DNA of 45,063 nucleotides, from assembly GCF_001424565.1 (NCBI RefSeq), contig NZ_LMOL01000005.1, positions 556,362 to 601,424 on the forward strand. The letters are read 5' to 3'. Positions within the stretch are counted from its first letter, which is position 1. Each line of letters opens with the position of its first letter. Shown here piece by piece: positions 1 through 9,145 of this stretch. The stretch is from Arthrobacter sp. Leaf141. GTDB taxonomy: Bacteria; Actinomycetota; Actinomycetes; Actinomycetales; Micrococcaceae. Below the pieces are notes generated by a model, which saw only the letters and a list, made by a program, of their open reading frames with translations, was not told the DNA's origin and ran no database searches. A program made the position numbers and the translations under genes.

Positions 1-19
1 CCTGTGGCATATTTGAGGA

Positions 20-1240
20 ATGGCAGAATTCAGGCAGTCCACCAAGCTTCACAACGTGCTCTACGACATCCGTGGACCCATTCTTCAGGCCGCCCAGCAA
101 ATGGAAGCGGAGGGTCACCGGATCCTCAAACTGAACATTGGAAACCCGGCACCCTTCGGGTTCGAAGCGCCGGACGCCATCCTGGTGGACATGATCCGCC
201 ACCTTCCCCACGCGCAGGGCTACAGCGATTCACGCGGCATCTTTTCCGCCCGCACCGCCGTGTCGCAGTATTACCAGACCCGCGGCATCCAGAACATCCA
301 CGTGGACGATATCTACCTGGGCAACGGCGTCAGCGAACTCATCACCATGTCCCTGATGGCGCTGCTGGACGATGCTGACGAAGTCCTGATCCCCACCCCG
401 GACTACCCGCTGTGGACCGCTTCCGTTGCGCTGGCCGGCGGCAAACCCGTCCACTACCTGTGCGATGAGGACTCGGGCTGGCAGCCGGACCTTGAGGACC
501 TGGAAGCCAAGATCACCCCGCGGACCAAGGGCATTGTGGTGATCAACCCAAACAATCCCACCGGCGCCGTCTATCCCGAAGAGACGCTGAAAAAGATCGT
601 GGCGCTGGCGGAAAAGCATGGCCTGGTGCTTTTTGCCGATGAGATCTACGAGAAGATCCTGTATGAGGATGCCGTCCACGTAAACATGGCCAAGCTCACC
701 GGCGACGATGTCCTGTGCCTGACCTTCAGCGGACTGTCCAAGGCGTACCGGGTTTGCGGCTACCGGGCCGGCTGGATGGCCATCTCCGGGCCGAAGAAGG
801 ACGCCGCCGATTATCTCGAAGGCATCAGCCTGCTCGCCAACATGCGGCTCTGTGCCAATGTTCCCGCCCAGCACGCCATCCAGACGGCGCTGGGCGGTTA
901 CCAGAGCATCAACGACCTCATCCTGCCCGGCGGCCGGCTTTTGGAGCAGCGGAACAAGGCGTACGACATGCTCAACGCCATTCCCGGCGTGAGCACGCAG
1001 CAGGCCCGCGGGGCCCTGTACCTGTTCCCCCGGCTGGACCCGGAGGCATTCCACATCCGGGACGACGAGAAGTTTGTCCTTGACCTGCTGCGGGAGGAGA
1101 AAATCCTGGTGTCCCACGGGCGGGCGTTCAACTGGGTGCGCCCCGACCACTTCCGCATGGTCACGCTGCCCAACGTCAAGGACATCGAGGAAGCGATCGG
1201 CCGGATGGGGGACTTCCTCAGCAGGTACAAGGGGAACTAG
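20..1240 (+). CDS. alaA: AlaA-type alanine (glutamate-pyruvate) aminotransferase
   Basis: This is a 406-residue fold-type I PLP aminotransferase, expected to interconvert pyruvate plus glutamate with alanine plus 2-oxoglutarate in the cytosol. It closely resembles E. coli AlaA along its whole length: the opening region KLHNVLYDIRGPIL, the LNIGNPAPFGF segment, NPNNPTG at 176-182, the PLP lysine K241 in FSGLSKAYR, and the block MRLCANVPAQHAIQTALGGY. Length is normal for the family. The ATG at 20 directly follows GAGGA. A weak -10-like CATATT lies 6 bases before the ATG, so the message may be leaderless. A hairpin at 1245-1273 separates it from ppk2. A related class I/II aminotransferase with other substrates is possible, but the AlaA-like blocks make this unlikely. 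Confidence 0.93.
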   Translation: MAEFRQSTKLHNVLYDIRGPILQAAQQMEAEGHRILKLNIGNPAPFGFEAPDAILVDMIRHLPHAQGYSDSRGIFSARTAVSQYYQTRGIQNIHVDDIYLGNGVSELITMSLMALLDDADEVLIPTPDYPLWTASVALAGGKPVHYLCDEDSGWQPDLEDLEAKITPRTKGIVVINPNNPTGAVYPEETLKKIVALAEKHGLVLFADEIYEKILYEDAVHVNMAKLTGDDVLCLTFSGLSKAYRVCGYRAGWMAISGPKKDAADYLEGISLLANMRLCANVPAQHAIQTALGGYQSINDLILPGGRLLEQRNKAYDMLNAIPGVSTQQARGALYLFPRLDPEAFHIRDDEKFVLDLLREEKILVSHGRAFNWVRPDHFRMVTLPNVKDIEEAIGRMGDFLSRYKGN

Positions 1241-1244
1241 CCTG

Positions 1245-1273
1245 AGTTCACGGGCTGTTCAGGCCCGTGAACT
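1245..1273 (+). terminator. Hairpin between alaA and ppk2
   Basis: An 11-bp perfect stem (AGTTCACGGGC with GCCCGTGAACT) encloses a 7-base loop directly after the alaA stop. No T-run follows, so it may be a weak terminator, an attenuator or a message-stabilising hairpin between the two genes. Confidence 0.5.
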
Positions 1274-1291
1274 TCGCCGGAAGGATTCGCC

Positions 1292-2146
1292 ATGACCACT
1301 GTGGTCGGCTTCGAACAGGACCCCGCCCAGACCCTGCGGGCGGGGAAAAAATTCTCGCTGGCGGAGGTGGATCCTGACTCCACTCCCGGGTATCCGGGCA
1401 ACAAGGAAAGCGGCAAGGCGCTGCTGGCCGGCCAGGACGACGATCTGGGCGAACTGCAGGAAAAGCTGTTCGCCGAGTCCCGTTTCGGCGGTGGCCGGCG
1501 CGTCCTGTTGATCCTGCAGGCCATGGACACCGCCGGCAAGGGCGGAATTGTCAGCCACGTCATGGCAGCCATGAATCCGCAGGGGGTCCAGTTCAAGGCC
1601 TTCAAAGCCCCCACCGAGGAAGAGAAACAGTACGACTTCCTGTGGCGGATCGAAAAGGAGGTTCCCGCGGCCGGCATGGTGGGGGTCTTTGACCGGTCCC
1701 ACTACGAGGACGTCCTGATCCACCGGGTCCACGGCTGGGCAGCCCCGGAGGAGATCAAGCGGCGGTACGCGGCCATCAACGAATTCGAGTCCCGGCTGGC
1801 GGACGCCGGCACCAAAGTGGTCAAGGTGATGCTGCACATCAGTGCTGACGAGCAGAAGAAACGGCTGCTGGCGCGGTTGGACACACCCGAGAAGCACTGG
1901 AAATACAGCCGCGGCGACCTGGACGAGCGGGCCTTCTGGCCGGACTACATGGCCGCCTACCAGGCCGCCATCGACGCGACCAGCACGCCCGGCGCACCCT
2001 GGCACGTGGTCCCGGCCAACAAAAAATGGTACGCCCGGATCGCCGTGCAGCACCTGCTGCTCGGTGCCCTGACCGGACTTAACCTCGAATGGCCCAAGGC
2101 AGAGTTCGATGTGGCGGCCGAGCGGAAACTGGTGGCCAGGTCCTGA
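1292..2146 (+). CDS. ppk2: PPK2-family polyphosphate:nucleotide phosphotransferase
   Basis: This 284-residue protein belongs to polyphosphate kinase 2, cytosolic enzymes that transfer phosphate between polyphosphate and nucleoside mono- or diphosphates. Visible motifs are a P-loop-like MDTAGKGG (about residues 76-83), the Walker B type segment VFDRSHYEDVLI, and the lid region with EIKRRY and WKYSRGDLDERAFWPDY. The C-terminal NKKWYARIAV is also typical. The ATG at 1292 has a good ribosome site, GGAAGGA, 7 bases upstream. It follows alaA by 51 bases with a hairpin between. PPK2 class, and so preference for AMP or for ADP/GDP, cannot be set by eye. Confidence 0.93.
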   Translation: MTTVVGFEQDPAQTLRAGKKFSLAEVDPDSTPGYPGNKESGKALLAGQDDDLGELQEKLFAESRFGGGRRVLLILQAMDTAGKGGIVSHVMAAMNPQGVQFKAFKAPTEEEKQYDFLWRIEKEVPAAGMVGVFDRSHYEDVLIHRVHGWAAPEEIKRRYAAINEFESRLADAGTKVVKVMLHISADEQKKRLLARLDTPEKHWKYSRGDLDERAFWPDYMAAYQAAIDATSTPGAPWHVVPANKKWYARIAVQHLLLGALTGLNLEWPKAEFDVAAERKLVARS

Positions 2147-2164
2147 CCGGCTAAGGGGATGGCC

Positions 2165-2386
2165 TTAGAGCGGCTGGTCCCGGGCCGCTGCCAGCCGCTT
2201 CCGGGCGCCCTCGAGCCATTCCTCGCACCGCTGTGCCAACGCTTCGCCGCGTTCCCAGAGACCCAGGGATTCCTCAAGGCTGGCGCCGCCGGCCTCCAGC
2301 CGTGACACCACGGCCACCAGCTGCTCGCGGGCTTCCTCGTAACTCAGCCCGCTGACGTCGGCCCCTGCCATTTGCTGCTCACTCAT
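2165..2386 (-). CDS. xseB: Exodeoxyribonuclease VII small subunit
   Basis: This 73-residue XseB-type helical protein partners XseA in exonuclease VII, which degrades single-stranded DNA to oligonucleotides during repair. Family blocks are LSYEEAREQL and VVSRLEAGGASLEESLGLWERGEAL, seen here in shorter runs, followed by a basic tail. The ATG at 2386 (MSEQQMAG) gives the usual XseB length. The xseA stop lies 8 bases inside xseB, so the two are translationally coupled, with xseA first. It converges on ppk2 with an 18-base gap and no obvious terminator. Confidence 0.95.
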   Translation of the reverse strand: MSEQQMAGADVSGLSYEEAREQLVAVVSRLEAGGASLEESLGLWERGEALAQRCEEWLEGARKRLAAARDQPL

Positions 2387-3719
2387 GTGCTGCTCCTGCT
2401 TCCACGTTGTCCTCTTCTGTTTCGACGGTGCCACCGCTGCCGGTGGAGGTGGCGCCAAACCGGCCTTCCGCCACCCGGATGGACAGCGGGGCCCCAGCCG
2501 GCGCCTCCGCCGGGTGGCGCACCACTGCGTGTCCGGCGGCCGTACCCGGGACGGCGCCGGCCCTGGCAAGTTCGACGACGGCATAGCCACGGTCCAGGGT
2601 CTTCTGCGGCGACAGCGCACGCACCTGGGCCTTGAGGTGCTGGAGTTGGTCTGCGGCGCGGACCACGGAGGAGTTGACGGCGGCAGCTGACCGCCGCAGC
2701 AACCGTTCCAACTCGTCCTCCCGGACTGTCACCAGGCCTTCCGGCGCCGCGAGGACAGGCCTGGACCGCAACGCGGTGAGCCGGTCCGTCTCCCGGTCCA
2801 CCAGCCGGTCCATGCAGCGCCGAAGCTGCTCGCGGGCCTGGCGGACTCCCGCGAGTTCCTCGGAGACATCCGGCACGATGCGCTTGGCGGCGTCCGTGGG
2901 GGTGGAAGCCCGGAGGTCTGCCACGTCATCGAGGAGCGGCCGGTCGGCTTCGTGGCCAATGGCGCTGACCACCGGCGTGAGCGCCGCAGCGACGGCCCGC
3001 ACCAGTTCCTCACTGTTAAACGGCAGCAGGTCCTCCAAGGCACCACCGCCGCGGGCAATCACGATCACATCCACGTCGGGGCGTTCATCGAGTTCACGCA
3101 GCGCCCGGATCACTTGCGAAACGGCCGTATTGCCCTGCACCGCCACCTCGCGGATCTCGAATTCGACGGCAGGCCACCTGAGGGCTGCGTTGCGCAGGAC
3201 GTCTTTCTTGGCGTCGGAATCCCGCCCGGTGATCAGGCCGATCCTGTGGGGCAGCAGTGGAAGGGGCTTCTTGCGCGAATCCGCAAACAGGCCCTCAGCG
3301 GAGAGGGCCTGGCGAAGCCGCTCGATCCGGGCCAGGAGATCACCCAGGCCCACCGGCCGGATGTCGCGGACCAGCATGTTCAGCCGTCCGGTCTTGATCC
3401 AGAACTCCGGCTTCAGGAGGGCCACCACCCGGGAGCCCCGCTCAAGCGGCAGGTCCTGGCGTTCCAGCACCTTGCTCCACACCGACGCCGGCAGGGACAC
3501 TTCCGCGTTGACGTCCCGCAGCGTCAGGTAGGCGTTGGTGCCGCGCCTGTTCAGCTCGATGACCTGTCCCTCAACCCAGGCCGACGGGGTCCGGTCAATG
3601 TGGGCTTTCAGCTTCTGCGACAACAGCTGGAGCGGCCAGGGGTTATCAGGGCTGGTTTCCGCGGCCGTGGCAGGCAGGGTGGTAGGCGCGTTGTCCGGCA
3701 GGGCTGCCTGCTCAGACAT
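2379..3719 (-). CDS. xseA: Exodeoxyribonuclease VII large subunit
   Basis: This 446-residue protein is the catalytic large subunit of exonuclease VII. An N-terminal OB-fold domain (about 45-125) contains WVEGQVIELNRRGTNAYLTL. The catalytic domain follows with the conserved GRDSDAKKDVL (165-175) and IARGGGALEDL (RGGG at 223-226), then GHEADRPLLDDVADLRA and a long helical region that binds XseB. Length is normal. The ATG at 3719 has no strong ribosome site. A TACGGA hexamer lies 7 bases upstream, so a leaderless start is possible but weak. The first 25 residues are low-complexity and variable in the family. Confidence 0.96.
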   Translation of the reverse strand: MSEQAALPDNAPTTLPATAAETSPDNPWPLQLLSQKLKAHIDRTPSAWVEGQVIELNRRGTNAYLTLRDVNAEVSLPASVWSKVLERQDLPLERGSRVVALLKPEFWIKTGRLNMLVRDIRPVGLGDLLARIERLRQALSAEGLFADSRKKPLPLLPHRIGLITGRDSDAKKDVLRNAALRWPAVEFEIREVAVQGNTAVSQVIRALRELDERPDVDVIVIARGGGALEDLLPFNSEELVRAVAAALTPVVSAIGHEADRPLLDDVADLRASTPTDAAKRIVPDVSEELAGVRQAREQLRRCMDRLVDRETDRLTALRSRPVLAAPEGLVTVREDELERLLRRSAAAVNSSVVRAADQLQHLKAQVRALSPQKTLDRGYAVVELARAGAVPGTAAGHAVVRHPAEAPAGAPLSIRVAEGRFGATSTGSGGTVETEEDNVEAGAAHE

Positions 3720-3843
3720 GCGGCTGTCCGTACGGGGCTGGAACGGGGGACATGGGGTCCTTCATCTCTTGTGCGGCGGTCAACCAACCTTATCCATAAC
3801 CTCTATCACCGGGGTCTGACAGCGGCCGGTCAGGATCGTTGCC

Positions 3844-3849
3844 TAGGAT
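3844..3849 (+). promoter_or_regulatory. Candidate -10 (TAGGAT) for the membrane protein gene
   Basis: TAGGAT matches the TANNNT -10 form seen across this window. It would start transcription near 3856, leaving a short leader that carries the GAAGGA ribosome site of the GTG at 3883. This supports 3883 rather than the TTG at 3853 as the start. Confidence 0.45.
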
Positions 3850-3882
3850 GGTTTGACCGCTGTCGACCCTGAAGGACCTGTT

Positions 3883-4725
3883 GTGCGCACTTTTGTTTCC
3901 GCCGTTGCCACGCTGCTGGCCGTGCTGCTGGCTGCCGTGGCCGTCCCGGCCATCTGGCTGGAACGCACCATCGTCCAGGAGGAAGGCTTTGTTGGTTTGG
4001 CGGCTCCCCTGGGAACCAACGCCGAATTCCAGCAGCGGCTGGCCGCCGCCGCCGTCGGAACCATCGATACCAGCGCCGTCCCGGGCATTGTGTCCGAACT
4101 GGTGAAGCCGGTCCTTGCGGATGCGGCCACGTCGCTGACGTCCCTTCCCGGCTACCCGGCGGCGTGGGAGGAAACCCTGCGCAAAAGCCACCGGCTGAGC
4201 TTTGCCGTCTCCGGTCCGGATGCCGGCACCCCGTCAACGCTGACACTCGATGTGGCGCCGCTGGTGTCCCTTGCCACCGGCGAGGTGTCCCGCGCCATCG
4301 GCATCCCGCTGGCGCCACCCGCCGAGACGCTTATCAGCGTGGGCCAGCCGCAGCAGAAGGAACTGACTGAACGGCTGGCTACGTTTGCACCGGTTGCATA
4401 CCTTTTGGCGATTGGCTCGGCCGTTGCGCTGCTGCTGGCTCTGGTGGCAGCGCGGCGTAAATGGACAGTGCTGGCCGCTGCGGGGGTGGGTGCCTTGCTG
4501 CTCGCGGGATTGTGGGCCGTCGGGACCGGGGTTGGATCAGCCATGGCGCTCGGCACGGACACCGGCAACGACCTGGGAAACCTGTTCCGGGACGAATTCG
4601 TTCCGGCCGCAGCCGCAAGCTTCCAAAGCTGGGCCGGGGTTACCGCCGTCGTCGGGGGAGTGCTCCTGCTGGCAGGGGTTGTGGCGGGGGTCTCCTCGAG
4701 GCGGCGGGCACAGCCAAACCGGTAG
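3883..4725 (+). CDS. Conserved membrane protein of unknown function
   Basis: I do not recognise a named family. The 280-residue protein has an N-terminal membrane segment (about residues 3-24, FVSAVATLLAVLLAAVAVPA), an extracytoplasmic region of about 150 residues rich in Ala/Thr/Pro, and then three hydrophobic segments near the C-terminus (starting FAPVAYLLAIGSAVALL, WTVLAAAGVGALLLAGL and AVVGGVLLLAGVVAG), ending in a basic tail. I chose the GTG at 3883 because GAAGGA lies 6 bases upstream. The in-frame TTG at 3853 would add 10 residues before the membrane segment. It is divergent from xseA and ends 9 bases before ispH. Confidence 0.8.
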   Translation: MRTFVSAVATLLAVLLAAVAVPAIWLERTIVQEEGFVGLAAPLGTNAEFQQRLAAAAVGTIDTSAVPGIVSELVKPVLADAATSLTSLPGYPAAWEETLRKSHRLSFAVSGPDAGTPSTLTLDVAPLVSLATGEVSRAIGIPLAPPAETLISVGQPQQKELTERLATFAPVAYLLAIGSAVALLLALVAARRKWTVLAAAGVGALLLAGLWAVGTGVGSAMALGTDTGNDLGNLFRDEFVPAAAASFQSWAGVTAVVGGVLLLAGVVAGVSSRRRAQPNR

Positions 4726-4728
4726 CAT
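4723..4728 (+). promoter_or_regulatory. Leaderless-type -10 (TAGCAT) of ispH
   Basis: TAGCAT lies exactly 6 bases before the ispH ATG, placing the predicted transcription start on the A of the start codon. It overlaps the end of the upstream membrane protein gene, so ispH probably has its own leaderless message. Confidence 0.6.
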
Positions 4729-4734
4729 GGGGAA

Positions 4735-5814
4735 ATGACCTCCACCGCTGTTTCCCTTTCGATGCCAACCATTCCGCGTAGGCGCCGCTCGCCCGAGGAA
4801 GTAGCAGCCGCAGCCCCCGTTTCCGGGGCGAAGAGGGTGCTGCTGGCAGCCCCGCGCGGCTACTGCGCCGGCGTGGACCGCGCGGTGATTGCAGTGGAGA
4901 AGGCGCTGGAGCATTACGGCCCGCCCGTTTATGTCCGCAAACAGATTGTGCACAATGTCCACGTGGTGAGCTCCCTTGAGGAGAAGGGTGCCATCTTCGT
5001 TGACGAAACGGACGAGGTCCCCGAAGGTGCGCTGGTGATCTTCTCAGCCCACGGTGTCTCGCCGGCCGTAGTGGAATCCGCCGAGCAACGCGGTTTGCGC
5101 ACCATCGACGCCACCTGCCCGCTGGTGACCAAGGTGCACAAAGAAGCCGTCAGGTTCGCCAAAGACGATTTTGACATCCTGCTGATCGGCCACGACGGCC
5201 ACGAGGAAGTCGAAGGTACGGCCGGGGAAGCACCGGACCACATCCAGATCATTAACGGCCCGCACGAAGTGGACCAGGTAACCGTCAGGGATCCCGAAAA
5301 GGTCATCTGGCTCTCCCAGACCACATTGAGCGTGGACGAAACCATGGAAACCGTCCGGCTGCTCAAGGCCCGCTTCCCCACGCTGCAGGATCCGCCCAGC
5401 GACGACATCTGCTACGCCACCACCAACCGACAGGTGGCGATCAAAAAGATCTCGCCGCAGGCAGAGCTGGTCATTGTGGTGGGATCCGCCAACTCCTCGA
5501 ACTCGGTCCGGCTGGTGGAGGTGGCCCTCGAGTACGGCGCCAAGGCCTCCTACCGGGTGGACTTTGCCAACGAAGTCGACGAAGCCTGGTTTGAGGGTGT
5601 TGCCACCGTAGGCGTGACCTCAGGGGCGTCGGTCCCGGAAGTCCTGGTCCAGGACGTGCTGCGCCTGCTGGCCGACTATGGCTACGGCAGCGTTGAAGAA
5701 GTGGTCACCGCTGAGGAAGACCTGCTGTTCTCGCTGCCCAAGGAACTCCGGGCCACCCTCAAGCAGGCCGGCGACGTGACCCGCGCCCTGGGCGGGCGCA
5801 AGGCACGCGACTGA
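4735..5814 (+). CDS. ispH: 4-hydroxy-3-methylbut-2-enyl diphosphate reductase
   Basis: This 359-residue IspH (LytB) catalyses the last step of the MEP isoprenoid pathway, reducing HMBPP to IPP and DMAPP with a [4Fe-4S] cluster. The three cluster cysteines are present: C44 in [13 protein letters not shown]128 in [12 protein letters not shown] and C226 in ICYATTNRQ. The AHGVSP and TSGASVPE blocks are also present. An N-terminal extension of about 30 residues, rich in Ser, Pro and Arg, precedes the catalytic core. The ATG at 4735 has no ribosome site but has TAGCAT 6 bases upstream, which indicates a leaderless message. It converges with rmuC, separated by 21 bases. Confidence 0.97.
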   Translation: MTSTAVSLSMPTIPRRRRSPEEVAAAAPVSGAKRVLLAAPRGYCAGVDRAVIAVEKALEHYGPPVYVRKQIVHNVHVVSSLEEKGAIFVDETDEVPEGALVIFSAHGVSPAVVESAEQRGLRTIDATCPLVTKVHKEAVRFAKDDFDILLIGHDGHEEVEGTAGEAPDHIQIINGPHEVDQVTVRDPEKVIWLSQTTLSVDETMETVRLLKARFPTLQDPPSDDICYATTNRQVAIKKISPQAELVIVVGSANSSNSVRLVEVALEYGAKASYRVDFANEVDEAWFEGVATVGVTSGASVPEVLVQDVLRLLADYGYGSVEEVVTAEEDLLFSLPKELRATLKQAGDVTRALGGRKARD

Positions 5815-5835
5815 CCTCGCCTGCGCTGCCCTGGC

Positions 5836-7056
5836 TTACGCCGCTTCTTCGTCGCGTTGCAGTTCCGGCGCCGCCACTGCCCGGGGTGTTACCTCGATGG
5901 CGGGCGGTGCCGCCAGCCCGGCGGCGTCCAGCGAGTTGAGTTTGCGTGCAGTGGGCAAGACCCGGGCCTCGAGGGTCCCCACCATCGAGTTGTAACGGTC
6001 CACTGAGGACTTCAGCGAGGCGCCCAGCTTGGTGACGTTCTCACCGAGCGTCCCCATCCGGTCGTACAGCTGGTTGGCCAGCTCAAACAGCTCGCGGGCA
6101 CTGTCCGTGAGGACGTCCTGGCGCCACGTGAACGCGACGGATTTCAGGACCGCAAGCAGCGTGCTGGGGGAGGCCAGCACCACGTTGCGGGACAGCGCAT
6201 GGTCCAGGAGCTCCGGGTCCGCGTTCAGGGCGGCGGCAAGAATCGATTCGGCGGGCAGGAAGCAGATCACCAGTTCCGGTGAATTGCCGGGAATATCCCA
6301 GTACTTTTTGTTGCCCAGCGCGTCCACGTGCGCCCGGAGCGCTTTGGCGTGCGCCACAAGCAGGGACTGCTGGTTGCGGCGTTCCATGGCGGACGGAAGG
6401 CCGGCGGGACGGGTGTCCGCAGTGCCGAGCTCCTGGGCTTCCAGGTAGGAGGACAGCGGCACCTTGGCGTCCACCACAAGCTGCTTCTGGCCGGGCAGCT
6501 GGACCACCAGGTCCGGGCGGACGCCGGACTCGCCGCCGGTGCTGTGGAGCTGCTCCACAAAATCAACGTGGCGGAGCATGCCGGAGGCTTCCACCACGCG
6601 GCGCAGCTGCACCTCGCCCCATTGGCCGCGTGCACTGTTGGACCGCAATGCCGATTCGAGGGCGTGGGTGGACCGGATCAGCTGTTCATCCGAGAGCCGC
6701 GCCTCCTGCAGCTGCTGGGCCAGCTGGCCGTACTGTTCCACCCGGTCCCGCTCCAGCAGCGCCACCTGCTGCTGGACAGCGGTGAGCTTCTCCGCCACCG
6801 GCGCCAGGGCGCGGAGCACACTGCCGTCCTGCGACCTGGCCTCGCCGAGCTCCCGGTTCTGTGCCGCCAAAAGCCGCCGCTCGGCGTCGGCCGCTGCGAA
6901 CCTGGCGCTCACCTCCGAAAGCCGGGACGAGACGGCATCGAAGTCCTCCTCCAGCCCACGGGACTTCTTCCGAAGCGCCAAAAAGACGGCGGCGGCGCCA
7001 GCGAAGACGCCCAGCAGCAACGTGAACAAGGCCAGAATCAGGGCAAATGCATCCAT
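5836..7056 (-). CDS. rmuC: RmuC-family DNA recombination protein
   Basis: This 406-residue RmuC-family protein has an N-terminal membrane helix (about 3-28), a long Ala/Glu/Arg-rich coiled coil (about 30-130), and then the nuclease-like RmuC domain with GQWGEVQLRRVVEASGM, PDLVVQLPG, LVVDAKVPLSSY and the PAESILAAAL region. E. coli RmuC limits inversions at short inverted repeats, and the fold is PD-(D/E)XK-like. The ATG at 7056 directly precedes a clear membrane segment. Its start is 54 bases from the ychF start, on the opposite strand. Confidence 0.93.
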   Translation of the reverse strand: MDAFALILALFTLLLGVFAGAAAVFLALRKKSRGLEEDFDAVSSRLSEVSARFAAADAERRLLAAQNRELGEARSQDGSVLRALAPVAEKLTAVQQQVALLERDRVEQYGQLAQQLQEARLSDEQLIRSTHALESALRSNSARGQWGEVQLRRVVEASGMLRHVDFVEQLHSTGGESGVRPDLVVQLPGQKQLVVDAKVPLSSYLEAQELGTADTRPAGLPSAMERRNQQSLLVAHAKALRAHVDALGNKKYWDIPGNSPELVICFLPAESILAAALNADPELLDHALSRNVVLASPSTLLAVLKSVAFTWRQDVLTDSARELFELANQLYDRMGTLGENVTKLGASLKSSVDRYNSMVGTLEARVLPTARKLNSLDAAGLAAPPAIEVTPRAVAAPELQRDEEAA

Positions 7057-7096
7057 GTCCTTACTGTTGCATGGGGCTCCGACAATTTGCGGCAGG

Positions 7097-7102
7097 TAGA
7101 AT
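7097..7102 (+). promoter_or_regulatory. Candidate -10 (TAGAAT) of ychF
   Basis: TAGAAT lies 8 bases before the GTG at 7111 and 2 bases before the in-frame ATG at 7105. The position favours a transcript starting close to 7109-7111, so ychF may be leaderless from the GTG. Confidence 0.45.
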
Positions 7103-7110
7103 CTATGCTC

Positions 7111-8196
7111 GTGGCTCTAACTATTGGCATCGTCGGACTGCCCAACGTCGGCAAATCAACTCTCTTCAACGCGCTCACCCGCAACCAGGTCCTGGCGGCG
7201 AACTACCCGTTCGCCACCATCGAACCCAATGTCGGCGTCGTGAACCTGCCTGATCCGCGGCTGCAGAAGCTCGCTGAGATCTTCGGCTCCCAGCGGCTGC
7301 TCCCGGCGCCGGTGTCCTTCGTTGACATCGCCGGCATTGTGAAGGGTGCGTCCGAGGGCGAAGGCCTGGGTAACAAGTTCCTGGCCAACATCCGCGAGGC
7401 GGAGGCCATCGCCCAGGTGGTCCGCGTGTTCGATGACCCTGACGTCATTCACGTTGACGGCAAGGTGGATCCGCGCTCGGACATGGAAACCATCAACACC
7501 GAGCTGATCCTGGCCGACCTCCAGACCATCGAAAACGCCATCCCGCGGATCGAAAAAGAAGTCAAAATCAAAAAGCGGGAAGCCGCTGAGCTCGCTGCCA
7601 TCAAGGCGGCGCAGGTAGTGCTGGAACGCGGCGACACCGTGTTCTCCTCCATCAAGAGCGACAAGCTGGAGATGGAGCACCTCAGGGAGCTCGGCCTGCT
7701 GACGGCCAAGCCCTTCATTTACGTCTTTAACTCTGACGAAGGCATCCTGGGCAGCCCGGAGAAGCAGGACGAACTGCGCGCTATGGTGGCCCCCGCGGAC
7801 GCCATCTTCCTCGATGCCAAGCTGGAATCCGACCTCGTGGAACTGGACGAGGAGGAAGCCCGCGAAATGCTGGAGATGAACGGCCAGGACGAATCCGGCC
7901 TGGACCAGCTGGCCCGCGTCGGCTTCCACACCCTGGGCCTGCAGACCTACCTCACGGCAGGACCGAAGGAATCACGTGCCTGGACCATCCACCAGGGCGA
8001 CACCGCCCCGCAGGCTGCCGGCGTGATCCACTCCGACTTCCAGCGCGGCTTCATCAAGGCCGAAGTGGTCTCCTTTGACGACCTCGTGGCCGCCGGTTCC
8101 ATGGCCGAAGCGAAGTCCCGCGGCAAGGTCAGGATTGAAGGCAAGGAATACATCATGGCCGACGGCGACGTGGTGGAGTTCCGCTTCAACGTCTGA
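7111..8196 (+). CDS. ychF: YchF/Obg-like P-loop ATPase
   Basis: This 361-residue YchF (OLA1-like) protein is a ribosome-associated P-loop ATPase of the Obg family implicated in translation and oxidative-stress responses. The P-loop GLPNVGKST is at 9-17, followed by [13 protein letters not shown], the [17 protein letters not shown] switch and a C-terminal TGS domain ([36 protein letters not shown]). I chose the GTG at 7111 because the family begins MALTIGIVG. The ATG at 7105 adds two residues and has AGG at better spacing. Open frame continues upstream, but that stretch is antisense to rmuC and not coding. A strong terminator follows. Confidence 0.97.
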   Translation: MALTIGIVGLPNVGKSTLFNALTRNQVLAANYPFATIEPNVGVVNLPDPRLQKLAEIFGSQRLLPAPVSFVDIAGIVKGASEGEGLGNKFLANIREAEAIAQVVRVFDDPDVIHVDGKVDPRSDMETINTELILADLQTIENAIPRIEKEVKIKKREAAELAAIKAAQVVLERGDTVFSSIKSDKLEMEHLRELGLLTAKPFIYVFNSDEGILGSPEKQDELRAMVAPADAIFLDAKLESDLVELDEEEAREMLEMNGQDESGLDQLARVGFHTLGLQTYLTAGPKESRAWTIHQGDTAPQAAGVIHSDFQRGFIKAEVVSFDDLVAAGSMAEAKSRGKVRIEGKEYIMADGDVVEFRFNV

Positions 8197-8210
8197 TCCC
8201 AAAGAATTTT

Positions 8211-8248
8211 GAGACGGCCCCGCATGCTTCCGCATGTGGGGCCGTCTC
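8211..8248 (+). terminator. Terminator of ychF
   Basis: A 17-bp stem (GAGACGGCCCCGCATGC paired with GCATGTGGGGCCGTCTC, one G-T pair) has a 4-base loop, 15 bases after the ychF stop. The trailing sequence is only weakly T-rich. Confidence 0.8.
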
Positions 8249-8280
8249 TGTTGGTGCTGGGCTACCTGCAGCACGTGACC

Positions 8281-8286
8281 TAGGAT
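8281..8286 (+). promoter_or_regulatory. Leaderless-type -10 (TAGGAT) of the SDR gene
   Basis: TAGGAT lies exactly 6 bases before the ATG at 8293, and no ribosome site precedes that ATG. Confidence 0.6.
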
Positions 8287-8292
8287 CTAGCC

Positions 8293-8946
8293 ATGACGAC
8301 TCTTCAGGGTGCGGTTGTTCTGGTGGTCGGCGCCACCGGCGGACTGGGTTCGCGCATCGCCGCGCAGTTGGAGAGCCGGGGCGCCATCGTCGCCCGGGCA
8401 GCAAAGTCTCTTGGGCACGATCTGCGCGAATCCTCTGTGATCCATGAGGTGCTGGATCATACGAATGCGCAGCACGGACGTCTCGACGGGCTGGTTATTG
8501 CCTCCGGTGTTGTCGCCTTCGGCGCGGCATCGGAGCTTGAACCCGCGACGGTGGACGAACTGTTTGCTGTGAACACGACCGGTCCGATCCAGCTCATTGC
8601 CCAGAGCCAGCCATACCTCGAAGACTCGGCACGTGAGGGCCGGGAGCCTTTCGTGGTCACGCTGAGCGGTGTTGTCGCCGAGGCGCCCGTCGCCGGTCTG
8701 GCGGCATACTCGGCGTCGAAGGCCGGACTCGCGGCCTTTGTTGTCGCCGCGGGGCGCGAGTACCGCCGCGCAGGCATCCGACTTATGGACGCCCGTCCAG
8801 GCCACACGGGCACCGCGCTGTCCGGGCATCCGATCGCCGGGTCAGCGCCGCGATTCGGGGACGGGCTGGATCCGGACATGGTGGCAGCGCGGATTATTCT
8901 CGCGATCGTTGATGGCGAGAAAGATTTGCCCGCCACATCTTTCTAG
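8293..8946 (+). CDS. Short-chain dehydrogenase/reductase (SDR)
   Basis: This 217-residue classical SDR binds NAD(P) through VVGATGGLGSRIA near residues 11-23. It has the catalytic YSASK (YxxxK) with an upstream VVTLSG serine region, and an NTTG segment in the position of the usual NNAG/NVTG block. The substrate cannot be assigned. It is slightly short, with a small C-terminal extension ending LPATSF. It stands alone between the ychF terminator and a 199-base gap, and faces the convergent LLM oxidoreductase. It may be an accessory insertion into the conserved backbone. Confidence 0.9.
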   Translation: MTTLQGAVVLVVGATGGLGSRIAAQLESRGAIVARAAKSLGHDLRESSVIHEVLDHTNAQHGRLDGLVIASGVVAFGAASELEPATVDELFAVNTTGPIQLIAQSQPYLEDSAREGREPFVVTLSGVVAEAPVAGLAAYSASKAGLAAFVVAAGREYRRAGIRLMDARPGHTGTALSGHPIAGSAPRFGDGLDPDMVAARIILAIVDGEKDLPATSF

Positions 8947-9145
8947 GCCCGGCCAAGGTCCTGCAACTTTCAGCTGGCGCCCCTGGCTGCGGGTACTGCC
9001 AGCAGGCGAAGCTGCAGTGATTGCCAAGGATAGGGAGCTGATTGGCGACCACGAGATCGAAGCGCCTCGCCCAGGCCACCCAGTTCCTTCACCAAGGCAA
9101 ACCTTTGTCCCGGGGATGGCCGGTGAAGGGCGCCGTGTGGCCGGG
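8947..9145. other. Gap without a recognisable gene between convergent genes
   Basis: These 199 bases lie between the SDR stop and the LLM oxidoreductase stop. Short frames on the minus strand encode peptides I do not recognise. They have no ribosome site, and no strong hairpin with a T-run is visible. Confidence 0.5.

Noticed and set aside
6328..7104. Upstream extension of the ychF frame by about 260 codons.
   Set aside because: It runs antisense through rmuC. YchF homology begins at 7111, and a -10 lies between.
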